Source of the DNA: an uncultured Desulfuromonadales bacterium
GTDB taxonomy: Bacteria > Desulfobacterota > Desulfuromonadia > Desulfuromonadales > Geopsychrobacteraceae
DNA length: 39,476 bases
Direction: 5' to 3'
Assembly: GCA_945787295.1 (NCBI GenBank)
Contig: CALZHQ010000009.1
Span: forward strand, 1 to 39,476
A program made the position numbers and the translations under genes. The notes under the pieces were generated by a model. That model had not been told where the DNA came from, made no database searches, and saw only the letters and a list, made by a program, of their open reading frames with translations. Of the stretch, positions 16,477 to 24,582 are shown piece after piece; the stretch's first letter is position 1; each line of letters starts with the position of its first letter.

Positions 16477-17634
16477 ATGAAGCTTGAATCGATAGCATTA
16501 AATAATCTACGCCGCCGGAAAAGCCGCATGGCTTTTCTCGTGATCGGCCTTTTGATCGGTGTGGCTACTGTCGTCACCCTGGTTTCGCTGTCTGATGCTC
16601 TGACCGCAGACATTCAGCACAAGATGGAAAACTACGGCGCCAATATCCTGATCACCCCACAAAGTGACAATCTTTCTTTAAGCTATGGCGGGATCACTTT
16701 GGGTGGCGTTGCGGTGAATGCCCAGGAGATTCGCCAGTCTGATTTGGCGAAGATTATGACGATTCCGAACAGTCGGAATATTGCTGCCGTCGCTCCCAAA
16801 GTTCTTGGTGCCGTTGAGGTCGGTTCTGAGCGGATCCTGCTGATGGGCGTTGATATCGAGAAAGAATTCCATCTCAAGCGTTGGTGGACTATTCGCGGTG
16901 AGCCGGTGACATCCGATAATCAACTGGTTGTTGGCCAGGCCGTTGCCGTAAAAATGGGTCTGGCGCCTGGTTCCTCGGTACAGATTGCTGGCGAAGATTT
17001 TTCGATCAGCGGCGTGTTGAGCCAAACCGGTTCCCAGGATGATCAGTTGTTGATCGGCTCCTTGCCGATGGCGCAACGGCTGCTCGACAAAGCTGGCAGA
17101 GTCTCTCTGGTTGAGGTCGCGGCTTTGTGCGCTGACTGTCCGGTGACCGATATGGTGAGCCAGATCAGCAATGTGTTGCCGGATGTCGAGGTCAGTGCCA
17201 TTCAGCAAGTGGTTAAGACCAGGATGCATACCCTTGAGCAGTTCCGGACTTTTTCCCTGGCGATCGCTGTTGTCGTCCTGCTGATCGGTGCGTTGGTGGT
17301 TTTTGTCACCATGATGGGCTCGGTCAACGAGCGAACCCGTGAGATAGGCATTTTCCGGGCTCTTGGCTTTCGCCGTGCCCATGTGATGCGGCTGATACTG
17401 CTCGAATCATCGGTCGTCAGCTTGCTGGCCGGATTCCTTGGTTTCCTGGTTGGGATGGGGGCGACTGAAGCTATTATCCCGTTTATGACCGAGCATCATG
17501 TCACTGTTGCCTGGAGTCCGTTGCTCGGTGTGGCGGCGATGATCCTGGCCCTGCTGGTCGGTTGTGCAGCCTCTTTTTATCCGGCGTTACAAGCAAGTCG
17601 ACTCGATCCGACGGAAGCATTACGGGCCTTATAG
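16477..17634 (+). CDS. MacB/FtsX-type ABC transporter permease
   Basis: A 385-residue permease. It has an N-terminal membrane helix (about 18-42), a large periplasmic MacB_PCD-like domain (about 43-265), then three further helices (about 268-292, 305-335 and 345-372) that form the FtsX domain (VNERTREIGIFRALGFRRAHV). A CADC pair at residues 218-221 in the periplasmic domain is not a usual MacB feature and fits the Cys-rich character of the operon. It partners with the ATPase encoded next. MacB/LolD-type transporters act as mechanical motors on periplasmic substrates rather than as classical importers. Confidence 0.9.
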   Translation: MKLESIALNNLRRRKSRMAFLVIGLLIGVATVVTLVSLSDALTADIQHKMENYGANILITPQSDNLSLSYGGITLGGVAVNAQEIRQSDLAKIMTIPNSRNIAAVAPKVLGAVEVGSERILLMGVDIEKEFHLKRWWTIRGEPVTSDNQLVVGQAVAVKMGLAPGSSVQIAGEDFSISGVLSQTGSQDDQLLIGSLPMAQRLLDKAGRVSLVEVAALCADCPVTDMVSQISNVLPDVEVSAIQQVVKTRMHTLEQFRTFSLAIAVVVLLIGALVVFVTMMGSVNERTREIGIFRALGFRRAHVMRLILLESSVVSLLAGFLGFLVGMGATEAIIPFMTEHHVTVAWSPLLGVAAMILALLVGCAASFYPALQASRLDPTEALRAL

Positions 17635-17642
17635 GAGCATCC

Positions 17643-18350
17643 ATGTCATTTATTCAGCTAAAGCAACTTGGGAAAACCTATCACAGTGATGCGGTCGACG
17701 TTACCGCCCTCGATGCGATCAACCTGCAGGTCGCCGAGGGAACGTTTCTCGGCGTCATGGGGCCTTCAGGCTCGGGGAAAAGTACTTTCCTGTCGATTCT
17801 TGGCGGCCTGTGTCACCCCACCAAGGGCCAGGTTATCGTTGACGATATAGATCTGTATGCCCTCGGGAGTGAAAAGCGGGCGGATTTTCGCCGCGAATAC
17901 CTTGGTTTTGTTTTTCAGTCTTTCAACCTGATCCCTTATTTGACAGCGGCAGAGAATGTGATGCTGCCGCTGGCGGTAAAAAAGCTGCCGGTTCGCGATA
18001 AGCGGGACATGGCACAGACTGTTTTGCAGCGGGTTGGTCTTGAACAGCGTGTGGACCATCTGCCGAGTCAACTGTCCGGTGGGGAGCAGGAACGGGTGGC
18101 AATTGCCCGGGCGCTGGTCAACGCACCACCTCTGATTCTGGCGGATGAGCCTACCGGTAGCCTTGACAGCGGCACCAGCCACGAGGTTATGGAACTCTTC
18201 AGCGATTTGAACAAGGAAGGTCAGACGATCGTCATGGTGACCCATAACGATGAGATACGGGACTATTTCGACCGGACTTTGCTGCTTCGTGATGGCAAGG
18301 TTGCCGCAGATACTAATTCTAAGGTTACAGAGTTTGCTCAAGTGGGATGA
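17643..18350 (+). CDS. LolD/MacB-type ABC transporter ATP-binding protein
   Basis: A 235-residue cytoplasmic ATPase starting at the ATG at 17643, just after the permease stop, with AGGAG in front. Walker A is GPSGSGKST, the Q-loop FQSFNL, the signature [15 protein letters not shown], Walker [14 protein letters not shown] and the H-loop VTHND. The sequence class is that of LolD, FtsE and MacB ATPases. It should power the FtsX-type permease of the same operon. Confidence 0.95.
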   Translation: MSFIQLKQLGKTYHSDAVDVTALDAINLQVAEGTFLGVMGPSGSGKSTFLSILGGLCHPTKGQVIVDDIDLYALGSEKRADFRREYLGFVFQSFNLIPYLTAAENVMLPLAVKKLPVRDKRDMAQTVLQRVGLEQRVDHLPSQLSGGEQERVAIARALVNAPPLILADEPTGSLDSGTSHEVMELFSDLNKEGQTIVMVTHNDEIRDYFDRTLLLRDGKVAADTNSKVTEFAQVG

Positions 18351-18353
18351 TTA

Positions 18354-18608
18354 ATGTTGCTGTTGCTGTTAATCATATTGGCGGTTGTGCTCTGGTTGAT
18401 CCTGGCTGAACTGGATCCGGAGCATAACGCCGAAGAACAGATCAAGGTGGCCTGTCCGGCCTGCCATCGCGCGGTTGATATCGACTGGATGGTTTGCCCC
18501 CACTGTCAGCAGCGATTGCGTGAAGCTTGTGTGCATTGTCATAAGGGCAAGCTGATCAATCATCAATATTGTCCGTTTTGTGGTTTAATGCAGGAAGGGA
18601 CCGGATGA
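18354..18608 (+). CDS. Small membrane-anchored double zinc-ribbon protein
   Basis: An 84-residue protein. The first 18 residues form a leucine-rich membrane helix, and the rest carries four CxxC pairs: CPAC, CPHC, CVHC and CPFC, that is, two zinc-ribbon knuckle sets. It starts three bases after the ATPase stop and overlaps the next gene through ATGA. It probably has an accessory or metal-sensing role in the operon. No family name is recognised. Confidence 0.8.
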   Translation: MLLLLLIILAVVLWLILAELDPEHNAEEQIKVACPACHRAVDIDWMVCPHCQQRLREACVHCHKGKLINHQYCPFCGLMQEGTG

Positions 18609-18910
18609 AAGCGCAGCAGAAAAACCTGGTTTTCTATCTCTCCATTTCAGCGCTGCTGGTGGCGATCATCGGCTATAATTTGTGGTCGTACAGTTGCGGC
18701 CGCTGCACGATTGCGTCGCTGATGTCCTTGAGTGCACCGGCAATCCTGCTGCTTTTTGGGATTGTTATAGCGCTCCTGTTTTTGTTTATTGTTAAAGCCA
18801 GGAACAGAAAGCAGTTGCTGCAGCATCGCTGCGCTTGTGGGGCTGATTTGCGCGAGCAGTGGAGCTTTTGTCCTGACTGCGGTAAGCAGCGCGTGAAAAA
18901 ACACGCTTAA
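18605..18910 (+). CDS. Small two-helix membrane protein with C-terminal zinc ribbon
   Basis: Start is the ATG at 18605, in an ATGA overlap with the preceding stop. The 101 residues contain two membrane helices (about 8-26 and 40-64), a short extracytoplasmic loop with CGRC, and a C-terminal ribbon CACG then CPDCG followed by a basic end. It closes the operon and converges on bioD. No function is recognised. The repeated CxxC content matches its operon neighbours. Confidence 0.78.
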   Translation: MKAQQKNLVFYLSISALLVAIIGYNLWSYSCGRCTIASLMSLSAPAILLLFGIVIALLFLFIVKARNRKQLLQHRCACGADLREQWSFCPDCGKQRVKKHA

Positions 18911-18925
18911 AATTCTAACGATCAG

Positions 18926-19648
18926 TCATGGTAAATGCTTTTCGAGTAAAGAAAAAGTTGGCATTTCAGTGATCTGCGCCGCCAATTGCGTAACTTTTTC
19001 TTGTTCCTCCCCGGTAACCTGATTTAACACGCCCAGTAATTCATCTGTTGTCATGGAGGCCAAAGAGTGGGCCACAGTCTCTTCCGCCACTGATTTTTCC
19101 TCCGGCATGTTGTTAATCAGATACCCGGCAACCGGCAACTCCATATTTCGCGCGGCAAACAGAGTCAATAAAGTGTGGTTGATGGTCCCCAGGCTGGGGC
19201 GACAGACGACCAGTAACGGCAGGTCGAGAGCGCGGGCGAAGTCGGCCATCAATAACCCGCCGGCAAGTGGAACCATAAGCCCGCCTGCCCCTTCGATGAT
19301 GGTGAAATCGTGCTCTGCGATAATCCGTTCGGCCTGTTGCAGCAGGCTGCTGTAGTCGATTCGTACTTGCTCGCGAGAAGCGGCAATCGCCGGAGCCAGC
19401 GGCGCCTTTAAACGGTATGGAGCAATCTGTTCGTCAGGAAGCTGGCTCTTTGCGGCCCATTTCAGCAGGCTGGCATCCGGCCCCAAAGCTTTAGGGTTGG
19501 CAACGCCAGATTCGACCGGCTTCATGACGCCAACTTTCAGTTCGCGCTTTGACAGGATCCTGGCGATGGCAGCGGCAACCAGAGTTTTGCCAACTCCGGT
19601 ATCGGTCCCGGTAATGAACAGGCCTTTCGGTTTCTCAGTTGCAGGCAT
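18926..19648 (-). CDS. bioD: Dethiobiotin synthetase
   Basis: This enzyme closes the ureido ring of dethiobiotin from 7,8-diaminopelargonate, CO2 and ATP. The 240 residues start with GLFITGTDTGVGKT, the P-loop of the family, followed by VGVMKPVESG, the IIEGAGGLMVPL block and PLLVVCRPSLGTINHTLLT. The start overlaps the end of bioB by 14 bases, so the two are co-translated. No other biotin genes are in the window. Confidence 0.96.
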   Translation of the reverse strand: MPATEKPKGLFITGTDTGVGKTLVAAAIARILSKRELKVGVMKPVESGVANPKALGPDASLLKWAAKSQLPDEQIAPYRLKAPLAPAIAASREQVRIDYSSLLQQAERIIAEHDFTIIEGAGGLMVPLAGGLLMADFARALDLPLLVVCRPSLGTINHTLLTLFAARNMELPVAGYLINNMPEEKSVAEETVAHSLASMTTDELLGVLNQVTGEEQEKVTQLAAQITEMPTFSLLEKHLP

Positions 19649-20621
19649 TAATCGTTACCTCAGCATCTGTGATCATCTGCAAGTCAATTTCCCGATTGCG
19701 ACCGGTTGTGGTCAGATAATTGCCAACCATAGTGCCACTCGCTCCGGCCATGAATATCGCAGATTGAAATTCACGCAAGTTGTGTTCGCGCCCACCGCAG
19801 ACAGTAATCCGTTTTTGCGGCAGTAAGTAGCGGTAGAGGCAGATGATCCGCAGGCAATCCATCGGCGTGAGAAGTTGCGAATCCTCGAGTGGCGTCCCGG
19901 GGACCGGGTTGAGGAAATTGAGCGGCACCGAATCAACATCCAATTCACGCAGGGTGAGGGCCATCTCTATGCGCTGGTCGATCGACTCGCCGAGTCCGAA
20001 AATTCCGCCGCAACAAACTTCCATGCCGGCAGCTTTTGCGCAAAGAACGGTATCAACATCTTCCTGATAGTCATGGGTCGTGCAAATTTCCGGGAAGAAG
20101 GAGCGGGAAGTTTCCAGGTTGTGATGATAGGTTTTGCAGCCGGCGTCAGCAAGGGCCTGAGCCGCTGCAGCATCGAGAATGCCGAGTGATGCTGAGGGGG
20201 CAATCTTCGATTCTTCGCCGATTCTCTGCAGGGCCGTCAGGATGTTCTCGAATTCTACCCCGGGCTCAATTCGCGTTCCGCTGGTGACGATTCCGTAGCA
20301 GTGGTTTCCTTCGGCCTCGGCCTGCTTTGCACCCTGGACGATCTCTTCCACCGATTTCAGGGGGTAGACAGGGCTGTTTGTCTGATGATGGGCTGATTGC
20401 GCACAAAAACTACAATTCTCTGAGCAACGACCCGATTTGGCATTGATGATCGAGCAGAGGTCGATCTTATCGCCCAGGTATTGTTCTTTTAGCCTCTGGG
20501 CTCCGGCCATAAAAGCGGTCAGCTCTGCGCCCTTTGCACTCATGATCTGTTTTGCTTCTGACATCTCGAGAGCTAGACCTTTGGCGGCTCGCTCAATGAT
20601 CTGCATAATCTGTTGACTCAT
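19635..20621 (-). CDS. bioB: Biotin synthase
   Basis: A radical SAM enzyme that inserts sulfur into dethiobiotin. From the preferred ATG at 20621 (nine bases after an AAAGG site) the protein has 328 residues. The ATG at 20630 directly abuts that site and is less likely. The radical SAM cysteines CSENCSFC lie at about residues 66-73. Further family blocks are YGIVTSGTR, KTYHHNLETSR, CCGGIFGLGES, LNFLNPVPGTPLE and FMAGASGTMVGNYLTT. Transcription starts from a promoter overlapped by a BirA operator (see 20648-20701). It is upstream of and overlapping bioD. Confidence 0.97.
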   Translation of the reverse strand: MSQQIMQIIERAAKGLALEMSEAKQIMSAKGAELTAFMAGAQRLKEQYLGDKIDLCSIINAKSGRCSENCSFCAQSAHHQTNSPVYPLKSVEEIVQGAKQAEAEGNHCYGIVTSGTRIEPGVEFENILTALQRIGEESKIAPSASLGILDAAAAQALADAGCKTYHHNLETSRSFFPEICTTHDYQEDVDTVLCAKAAGMEVCCGGIFGLGESIDQRIEMALTLRELDVDSVPLNFLNPVPGTPLEDSQLLTPMDCLRIICLYRYLLPQKRITVCGGREHNLREFQSAIFMAGASGTMVGNYLTTTGRNREIDLQMITDAEVTINACN

Positions 20622-20647
20622 ATGACTCATCCTTTCAAGTGTTCGGC

Positions 20648-20676
20648 AGATTATATTTATCGGACATGATTGTCAA
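20648..20676 (-). promoter_or_regulatory. Sigma-70-type promoter of bioBD
   Basis: On the minus strand TTGACA (20676-20671) is followed after 17 bases by TAATCT (20653-20648), or after 15 bases by a perfect TATAAT (20655-20650). It lies 27 or more bases before the bioB start, and the -35 box is inside the BirA operator. Confidence 0.7.
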
Positions 20677-20701
20677 CCGGCTTTGGTTTTGTGGTTTACA
20701 G
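20670..20701. promoter_or_regulatory. BirA (biotin repressor) operator
   Basis: TTGTCAACC, a 14-base spacer, then GGTTTACAG. This matches the known bacterial BirA operator (TTGTNAACC, 14-15 bases, GGTTNACAA) at all but the final base. It covers the -35 of the bioB promoter. Biotinyl-AMP-bound BirA should therefore block bioBD transcription when biotin is plentiful. Confidence 0.85.
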
Positions 20702-20763
20702 GGTGCGAAGATTGTCGATGTATAATGACCTACCATTTTGTGTTTCCTTTATCTCATATAGTA

Positions 20764-20792
20764 TTGACAGGGCAAAAAAGTGATGATAAAAC
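20764..20792 (+). promoter_or_regulatory. Promoter of the first XRE-cupin gene
   Basis: TTGACA (20764-20769), 17-base spacer, TAAAAC (20787-20792), 33 bases before the preferred ATG at 20825. Confidence 0.6.
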
Positions 20793-20824
20793 ATGATTTT
20801 AAAATTTGAATGGAGTGTTCTGAA

Positions 20825-21385
20825 ATGGTCAAAAAACTAATCGGCAGAAAGCTCAAATCGTCACGTCTGAAGAGGGATAAAACCATTCAGGAACTCGCGG
20901 AAATGTCACGAGTTTCTTCTAACATGATCTCCAGAATTGAACGGGGTTTGACAACTCCTTCCGTTGAGATCCTGATGAAGCTTGCCGACGCTCTCGGTTT
21001 AAGTCTCAGTTATTTTGTCGAAGAGGCCGAAAAGGGGAGCACCGTCATCTTTACCCCTGCAGAACAGGGCGAGCCGATTTTCTTTTTTGAAGACAAGCAT
21101 CAGATAAACAGTCTGACTCAAGGGTTGCGAGATCCCGGCTTTTCTGTTTTTGTCGACACTCTGGAGCCGTATTGCGACAGTGGTGAGGGGGGGATGGTTC
21201 ATACCGGGGAAGAATTTGCAATGGTTTTGGAAGGTTGTCTGGAATTTTCCATAGAAGGTGAAAATTTCATACTTGCAAAGGGGGATTCGATCGGCTTTAA
21301 GGCCTCAATCCCGCACAGTTGGAAAAACCGTAGTAATCAACAGGCTAAAATTCTCTGGGTTGTATCGCCGCCACCTAACGTATAA
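20825..21385 (+). CDS. XRE-family regulator with cupin domain (copy 1)
   Basis: A 186-residue transcription factor. Start MVKKLIGRKLKSSRLK at 20825 has GGAG nine bases upstream and aligns with the start of its neighbour. Residues about 5-65 form a helix-turn-helix of the XRE/Cro type (TIQELAEMSRVSSNMISRIERG then PSVEILMKLADAL). Residues about 110-183 are a small cupin barrel (HTGEEFAMVLEGCLEFSIEGE and GDSIGFKASIPHSWKN). Such proteins, for example PuuR-like ones, sense small molecules through the cupin. The ligand is unknown. It is followed after 40 bases by a close paralogue and diverges from bioB. Confidence 0.9.
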   Translation: MVKKLIGRKLKSSRLKRDKTIQELAEMSRVSSNMISRIERGLTTPSVEILMKLADALGLSLSYFVEEAEKGSTVIFTPAEQGEPIFFFEDKHQINSLTQGLRDPGFSVFVDTLEPYCDSGEGGMVHTGEEFAMVLEGCLEFSIEGENFILAKGDSIGFKASIPHSWKNRSNQQAKILWVVSPPPNV

Positions 21386-21425
21386 TTCAATAAAATAATT
21401 ATTTAATCATCGTTGGAGTCATTAG

Positions 21426-21992
21426 ATGCAGGTAAAAAAAATAGTCGGTAAAAAACTGAAGGAAATCCGCCTTAAGCAGGATATGACGATTCAGATCCTG
21501 GCTGAAAAGTCGCATGTCTCGTCAAATATGATTTCGCGGATAGAGCGTGGTTTGACAATCCCTTCGGTTGAAATTCTCATGCGACTCGCAACCGTTTTTG
21601 ATAAAAGTATCAATTATTTTGTTGAAGATGTTTCAACCTCCCATGAAGTTGTCCATACACGACCAGGAGAGCGTGACAAGACCGTTTATGATGATGAGCA
21701 CAATATGCATACGGAGTCTTTTACCTCAGGGTTGCGCGATCCTCAGTTTATGTCTTTTTACTGCACGGTACAGAAGGGTGGCAGTAGCGGACAGCAGAAC
21801 ATGTATCATCCCGGTGACGAATTGATTTATCTGCTGGAAGGTCGTTTGCGGATGACGATAGTCGACGAAGTCTACGAGCTGGAAGCAGGGGATAGTCTTT
21901 GCTTTAAATCGCATTTACCACATCGCTGGGATAATGTCGGCGAGGAGGATGCAAAAGTCATTTGGACATTGTCTCCTTTTACCATAATTTAA
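21426..21992 (+). CDS. XRE-family regulator with cupin domain (copy 2)
   Basis: A 188-residue paralogue of the preceding gene. The helix-turn-helix is nearly the same (SSNMISRIERGLTIPSVEIL), with the few differences outside the recognition helix, so both proteins may bind related operators. The cupin (about 108-186, YHPGDELIYLLEGRLRM and GDSLCFKSHLPHRW) differs more, which would allow different ligands. The upstream gap of 40 bases has no terminator, so the pair is likely co-transcribed. No target is evident in the window. Confidence 0.9.
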   Translation: MQVKKIVGKKLKEIRLKQDMTIQILAEKSHVSSNMISRIERGLTIPSVEILMRLATVFDKSINYFVEDVSTSHEVVHTRPGERDKTVYDDEHNMHTESFTSGLRDPQFMSFYCTVQKGGSSGQQNMYHPGDELIYLLEGRLRMTIVDEVYELEAGDSLCFKSHLPHRWDNVGEEDAKVIWTLSPFTII

Positions 21993-22034
21993 ACCCGATT
22001 GGCCTCCAACTGCTTGAAACTTTTGCTACTCTTG

Positions 22035-22062
22035 TTGACATGTGAAGATCATATTGTATAGT
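22035..22062 (+). promoter_or_regulatory. Promoter of the HU/IHF-like gene
   Basis: TTGACA (22035-22040), 16-base spacer, TATAGT (22057-22062), about 50 bases before the ATG. Confidence 0.65.
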
Positions 22063-22114
22063 CATCATTAGTATCTAAAATTTTAACAGTTAATCAGAAC
22101 CTCCAGGGGGCAAC

Positions 22115-22390
22115 ATGAACAAGTCTGAACTGGTGGAAGCACTGTCGATCAAAAAAAACCTGACTTATAAAAAGTCTGAGCAGATCGTCAACCTTATTTT
22201 CGACTCTATGTCCCAGGCATTGATCGACAGTGATCGCATAGAAATTCGTGGCTTTGGTAGTTTTATGGTGAAGGATTATAAAGCTTACATGGGTCGCAAC
22301 CCGAAAACAGGTGAGGTGATAAAGGTTAAAGAGAAAAAGTTACCATTTTTTAAGGTCGGAAAAGAGCTGCGGGAGCGGGTCGACGGCTGA
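22115..22390 (+). CDS. HU/IHF-family nucleoid DNA-binding protein (IHF-like)
   Basis: A 91-residue histone-like DNA-bending protein. It has the N-terminal dimerising helices (MNKSELVEALSIKKNLTYKKSEQIVNLIF), the GFGSF turn (IRGFGSFMV) and the beta-arm with the intercalating proline in GRNPKTGEVI. The C-terminal PFFKVGKELRERV is IHF-like. CCAGGGGG precedes the ATG. It is monocistronic, with its own promoter and terminator. HU versus IHF-beta cannot be settled from sequence reading alone. Confidence 0.93.
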   Translation: MNKSELVEALSIKKNLTYKKSEQIVNLIFDSMSQALIDSDRIEIRGFGSFMVKDYKAYMGRNPKTGEVIKVKEKKLPFFKVGKELRERVDG

Positions 22391-22410
22391 GTTGGTAATA
22401 ATTAGAGATA

Positions 22411-22445
22411 AAAGCCACTTACGATTAAGTAAGTGGCTTTTTTTT
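22411..22445 (+). terminator. Rho-independent terminator of the HU/IHF-like gene
   Basis: Perfect 12-bp stem AAAGCCACTTAC / GTAAGTGGCTTT with a six-base loop GATTAA, followed by a run of T ending at 22445. Confidence 0.93.
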
Positions 22446-22601
22446 GCCTTGTCGGCGCCATCTACTGGCATCTCCATTTATCTCTTGCAAAGATTAGTTT
22501 TGTTAGTTAAAAATATTCTTATTATCAGTTAAAAAATATGTTATTATAGAGCACTAAGAAAAGATTCATTAGTCTGGCACGTACCTCGATAGGTAGATCT
22601 C

Positions 22602-23108
22602 ATGCTCCACACGTTTAATGGCATCACACCGACGCTTGGAAAAGATGTGTTTCTGGTGGATTCAGCTGAAATAATAGGTGATGTCGTCCTCGGTGAGCAG
22701 TCGAGTGTCTGGTTTAATGTTGTGATTCGTGGCGATGTGAATTTTATTCGTATCGGAGACAGGTCGAATATTCAGGATGGAACCGTTATTCATGTGACTC
22801 ACAAACAGCATCCAACCTGGGTGGGGGATGATGTGACCATCGGACACAATGTCACTTTGCATGGCTGTCGAATTGGCAATCGTTGTTTGATCGGCATGGG
22901 GGCTGTTGTTATGGACGGAGTAACCGTGGCTGATGATGCGATGATCGCTGCCGGGGCGCTGGTAACTCCAGGTACGATTGTGCCGGCAGGGAGTCTCTTT
23001 GCCGGTTCCCCTGCAAAATTCAAGCGTGACCTGAGCAGTACGGAAATTGAACATTTAAAAACATCAGCCGAGAATTATTTAGCTTATGTCGCAGCTTATA
23101 AGGATTGA
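22602..23108 (+). CDS. Gamma-class carbonic anhydrase family protein (YrdA-like)
   Basis: A 168-residue left-handed beta-helix protein with the hexapeptide pattern (for example VVLGEQSSVWFNVVIRGD and IGDRSNIQDGTVIH). The three zinc-ligand histidines are visible in VIHVT and IGHNVTLHG. It is of the short YrdA/CamH type rather than the longer Cam with an acidic loop, so carbonic anhydrase activity is possible but unproven. Its stop overlaps the region where the next gene's ribosome site lies, suggesting one transcript with the OmpA-like genes. Confidence 0.92.
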   Translation: MLHTFNGITPTLGKDVFLVDSAEIIGDVVLGEQSSVWFNVVIRGDVNFIRIGDRSNIQDGTVIHVTHKQHPTWVGDDVTIGHNVTLHGCRIGNRCLIGMGAVVMDGVTVADDAMIAAGALVTPGTIVPAGSLFAGSPAKFKRDLSSTEIEHLKTSAENYLAYVAAYKD

Positions 23109-23116
23109 GGATCGCT

Positions 23117-24580
23117 TTGCAGTCACCACTTAAAATTATCATCTTAATCCTTGTGCTGCTGTTTATGTCACTCCTTACGGCGCAAGCAACCCCAACCCAG
23201 TTTGGTGTCAGCGGTTTACTGAGTCAGCCAACAGCCGACACCCTCGATTCTGGAAATATCTCTATCGGCCTTTGGGCGAACGGCTCAGATCAGCAAGCAA
23301 GTGATGGGGCAACCATAGTGCCGGTAAGCTTGACCTTGGGACTCGGTACTTTTCTTGAAGCCTATGGTTCTTTTCCTAATCTACTTTTCAACGACGAAGA
23401 GACCGACAGCGGCCGCGGCTACGCGAATCTTGGTTTTAAGGCCAGGGTCTTTGGCAAACGCTCATCACCCTATAAACTTGCTCTTGATCTTCAGGCTCGT
23501 CGCCACATTGCTGACGATGCAAACAGAGATGGTCTGACGGATTTACTGGCCAGATCAATTTTTACAATGAAAAAAGGACGTTTCGGCCTGCACCTCAACG
23601 CTGGATTTCTTAAGAATGATGATGCGTTCGGTGCCGACGATCAATTGGTTGCGGGCACCGGCCTGGAATTTTTCCCGATGGCGCGCTTACGTTTAATCGC
23701 CGAGGTGGCAGGGGCAACAGAACGCTTTTCCGGGATGGACAATGAACTGGAAGCGATGGCCGGTTTTCAATATTTCTTTTCTCCCCACTTAACCCTGCAT
23801 GCTGGTTTTGGTGCTGGTTTGACAGATGCCTCCCCGGATTGGCGTCTATTGATTGGTCTCTCAACCAGCCAAGGGATAGGTACTTTTACCAAGCCGGTTC
23901 CGCGAATCATTGAACCGGTTTTGCCAGACCAAAAGACTGCATCAACAGCCAAAAAATCCAAATTCAAAACGATCACCCCCTTGTTGCCTATGTCAAAACT
24001 GGGCAAACCGGAGCCTAAGATAGAGACTGAACTGCCTGTCAATCCTGGTGAAGAAGAGCTTGTCGTTGAGCCGGAAAACCAGATCAAAATGGCGAGCAAT
24101 GTTCTGTCTGCCGCGCTCCCCATAACCCCGGTGTCCTCACCCGCCCCTCCATCGAAGGCAACGCAAGCCAAACCAGAAGAGAGCTTTCAGGCGGTCAGAC
24201 CGATAAAGACAGTCGTTTACCGAAAATTTCGTTTCGATGATGTGAACTTCGCTTACGATCAACACTCTTTGACCGAAACTGGAGTTAGGGCGATAGCTCA
24301 GGTCGCCGCGTCACTCCGCAAAGAGAAGAAATGGTTTCTGATCCGCATAAACGGACATACCGACTCTGTCGGCTCTGAAGAATATAATAATAAGCTGTCC
24401 TATCGACGGGCAAGCAGTGTCGGCAAGCAGCTGGTGGTGAATGAAGGTTTTGATCCGGCACGTATTTTCATCAAAGGACTAGGTGAGCTGGAGCCGCTTG
24501 AAACCAATAAGACGGCTGACGGCCGCAGAAAAAATCGGCGGGCAGAAATTCTTGTTCTCTTGCCGCAAAAAGGAGAGTAG
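23117..24580 (+). CDS. OmpA-family outer-membrane protein with N-terminal barrel-like domain
   Basis: I prefer the TTG at 23117 (MQSPLKIIILIL) because GAGG lies six bases upstream; an earlier TTG at 23105 has none. The protein then has 487 residues. A signal peptide ends near residue 25 (LLTAQA). Residues about 27-255 alternate like a beta-barrel or porin-like domain (QFGVSGLLSQPTADTLDSG). A Pro/Lys/Glu-rich linker follows (about 260-365). The C-terminal OmpA domain (about 370-485) contains INGHTDSVGSEEYNNKLS and the basic NRRAEI end, and should bind peptidoglycan. It is followed after two bases by a second OmpA-like gene. Confidence 0.88.
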   Translation: MQSPLKIIILILVLLFMSLLTAQATPTQFGVSGLLSQPTADTLDSGNISIGLWANGSDQQASDGATIVPVSLTLGLGTFLEAYGSFPNLLFNDEETDSGRGYANLGFKARVFGKRSSPYKLALDLQARRHIADDANRDGLTDLLARSIFTMKKGRFGLHLNAGFLKNDDAFGADDQLVAGTGLEFFPMARLRLIAEVAGATERFSGMDNELEAMAGFQYFFSPHLTLHAGFGAGLTDASPDWRLLIGLSTSQGIGTFTKPVPRIIEPVLPDQKTASTAKKSKFKTITPLLPMSKLGKPEPKIETELPVNPGEEELVVEPENQIKMASNVLSAALPITPVSSPAPPSKATQAKPEESFQAVRPIKTVVYRKFRFDDVNFAYDQHSLTETGVRAIAQVAASLRKEKKWFLIRINGHTDSVGSEEYNNKLSYRRASSVGKQLVVNEGFDPARIFIKGLGELEPLETNKTADGRRKNRRAEILVLLPQKGE

Positions 24581-24582
24581 GC

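Noticed and set aside
16678..17382. 234-residue minus-strand frame inside the ABC permease gene
   Set aside because: Shadow of a clear permease; its composition, rich in His, Gln and Asn, is typical of antisense reading.
22577..22592. A second TGGCACG before the carbonic anhydrase gene
   Set aside because: It also lacks a matching -12 element; probably chance.
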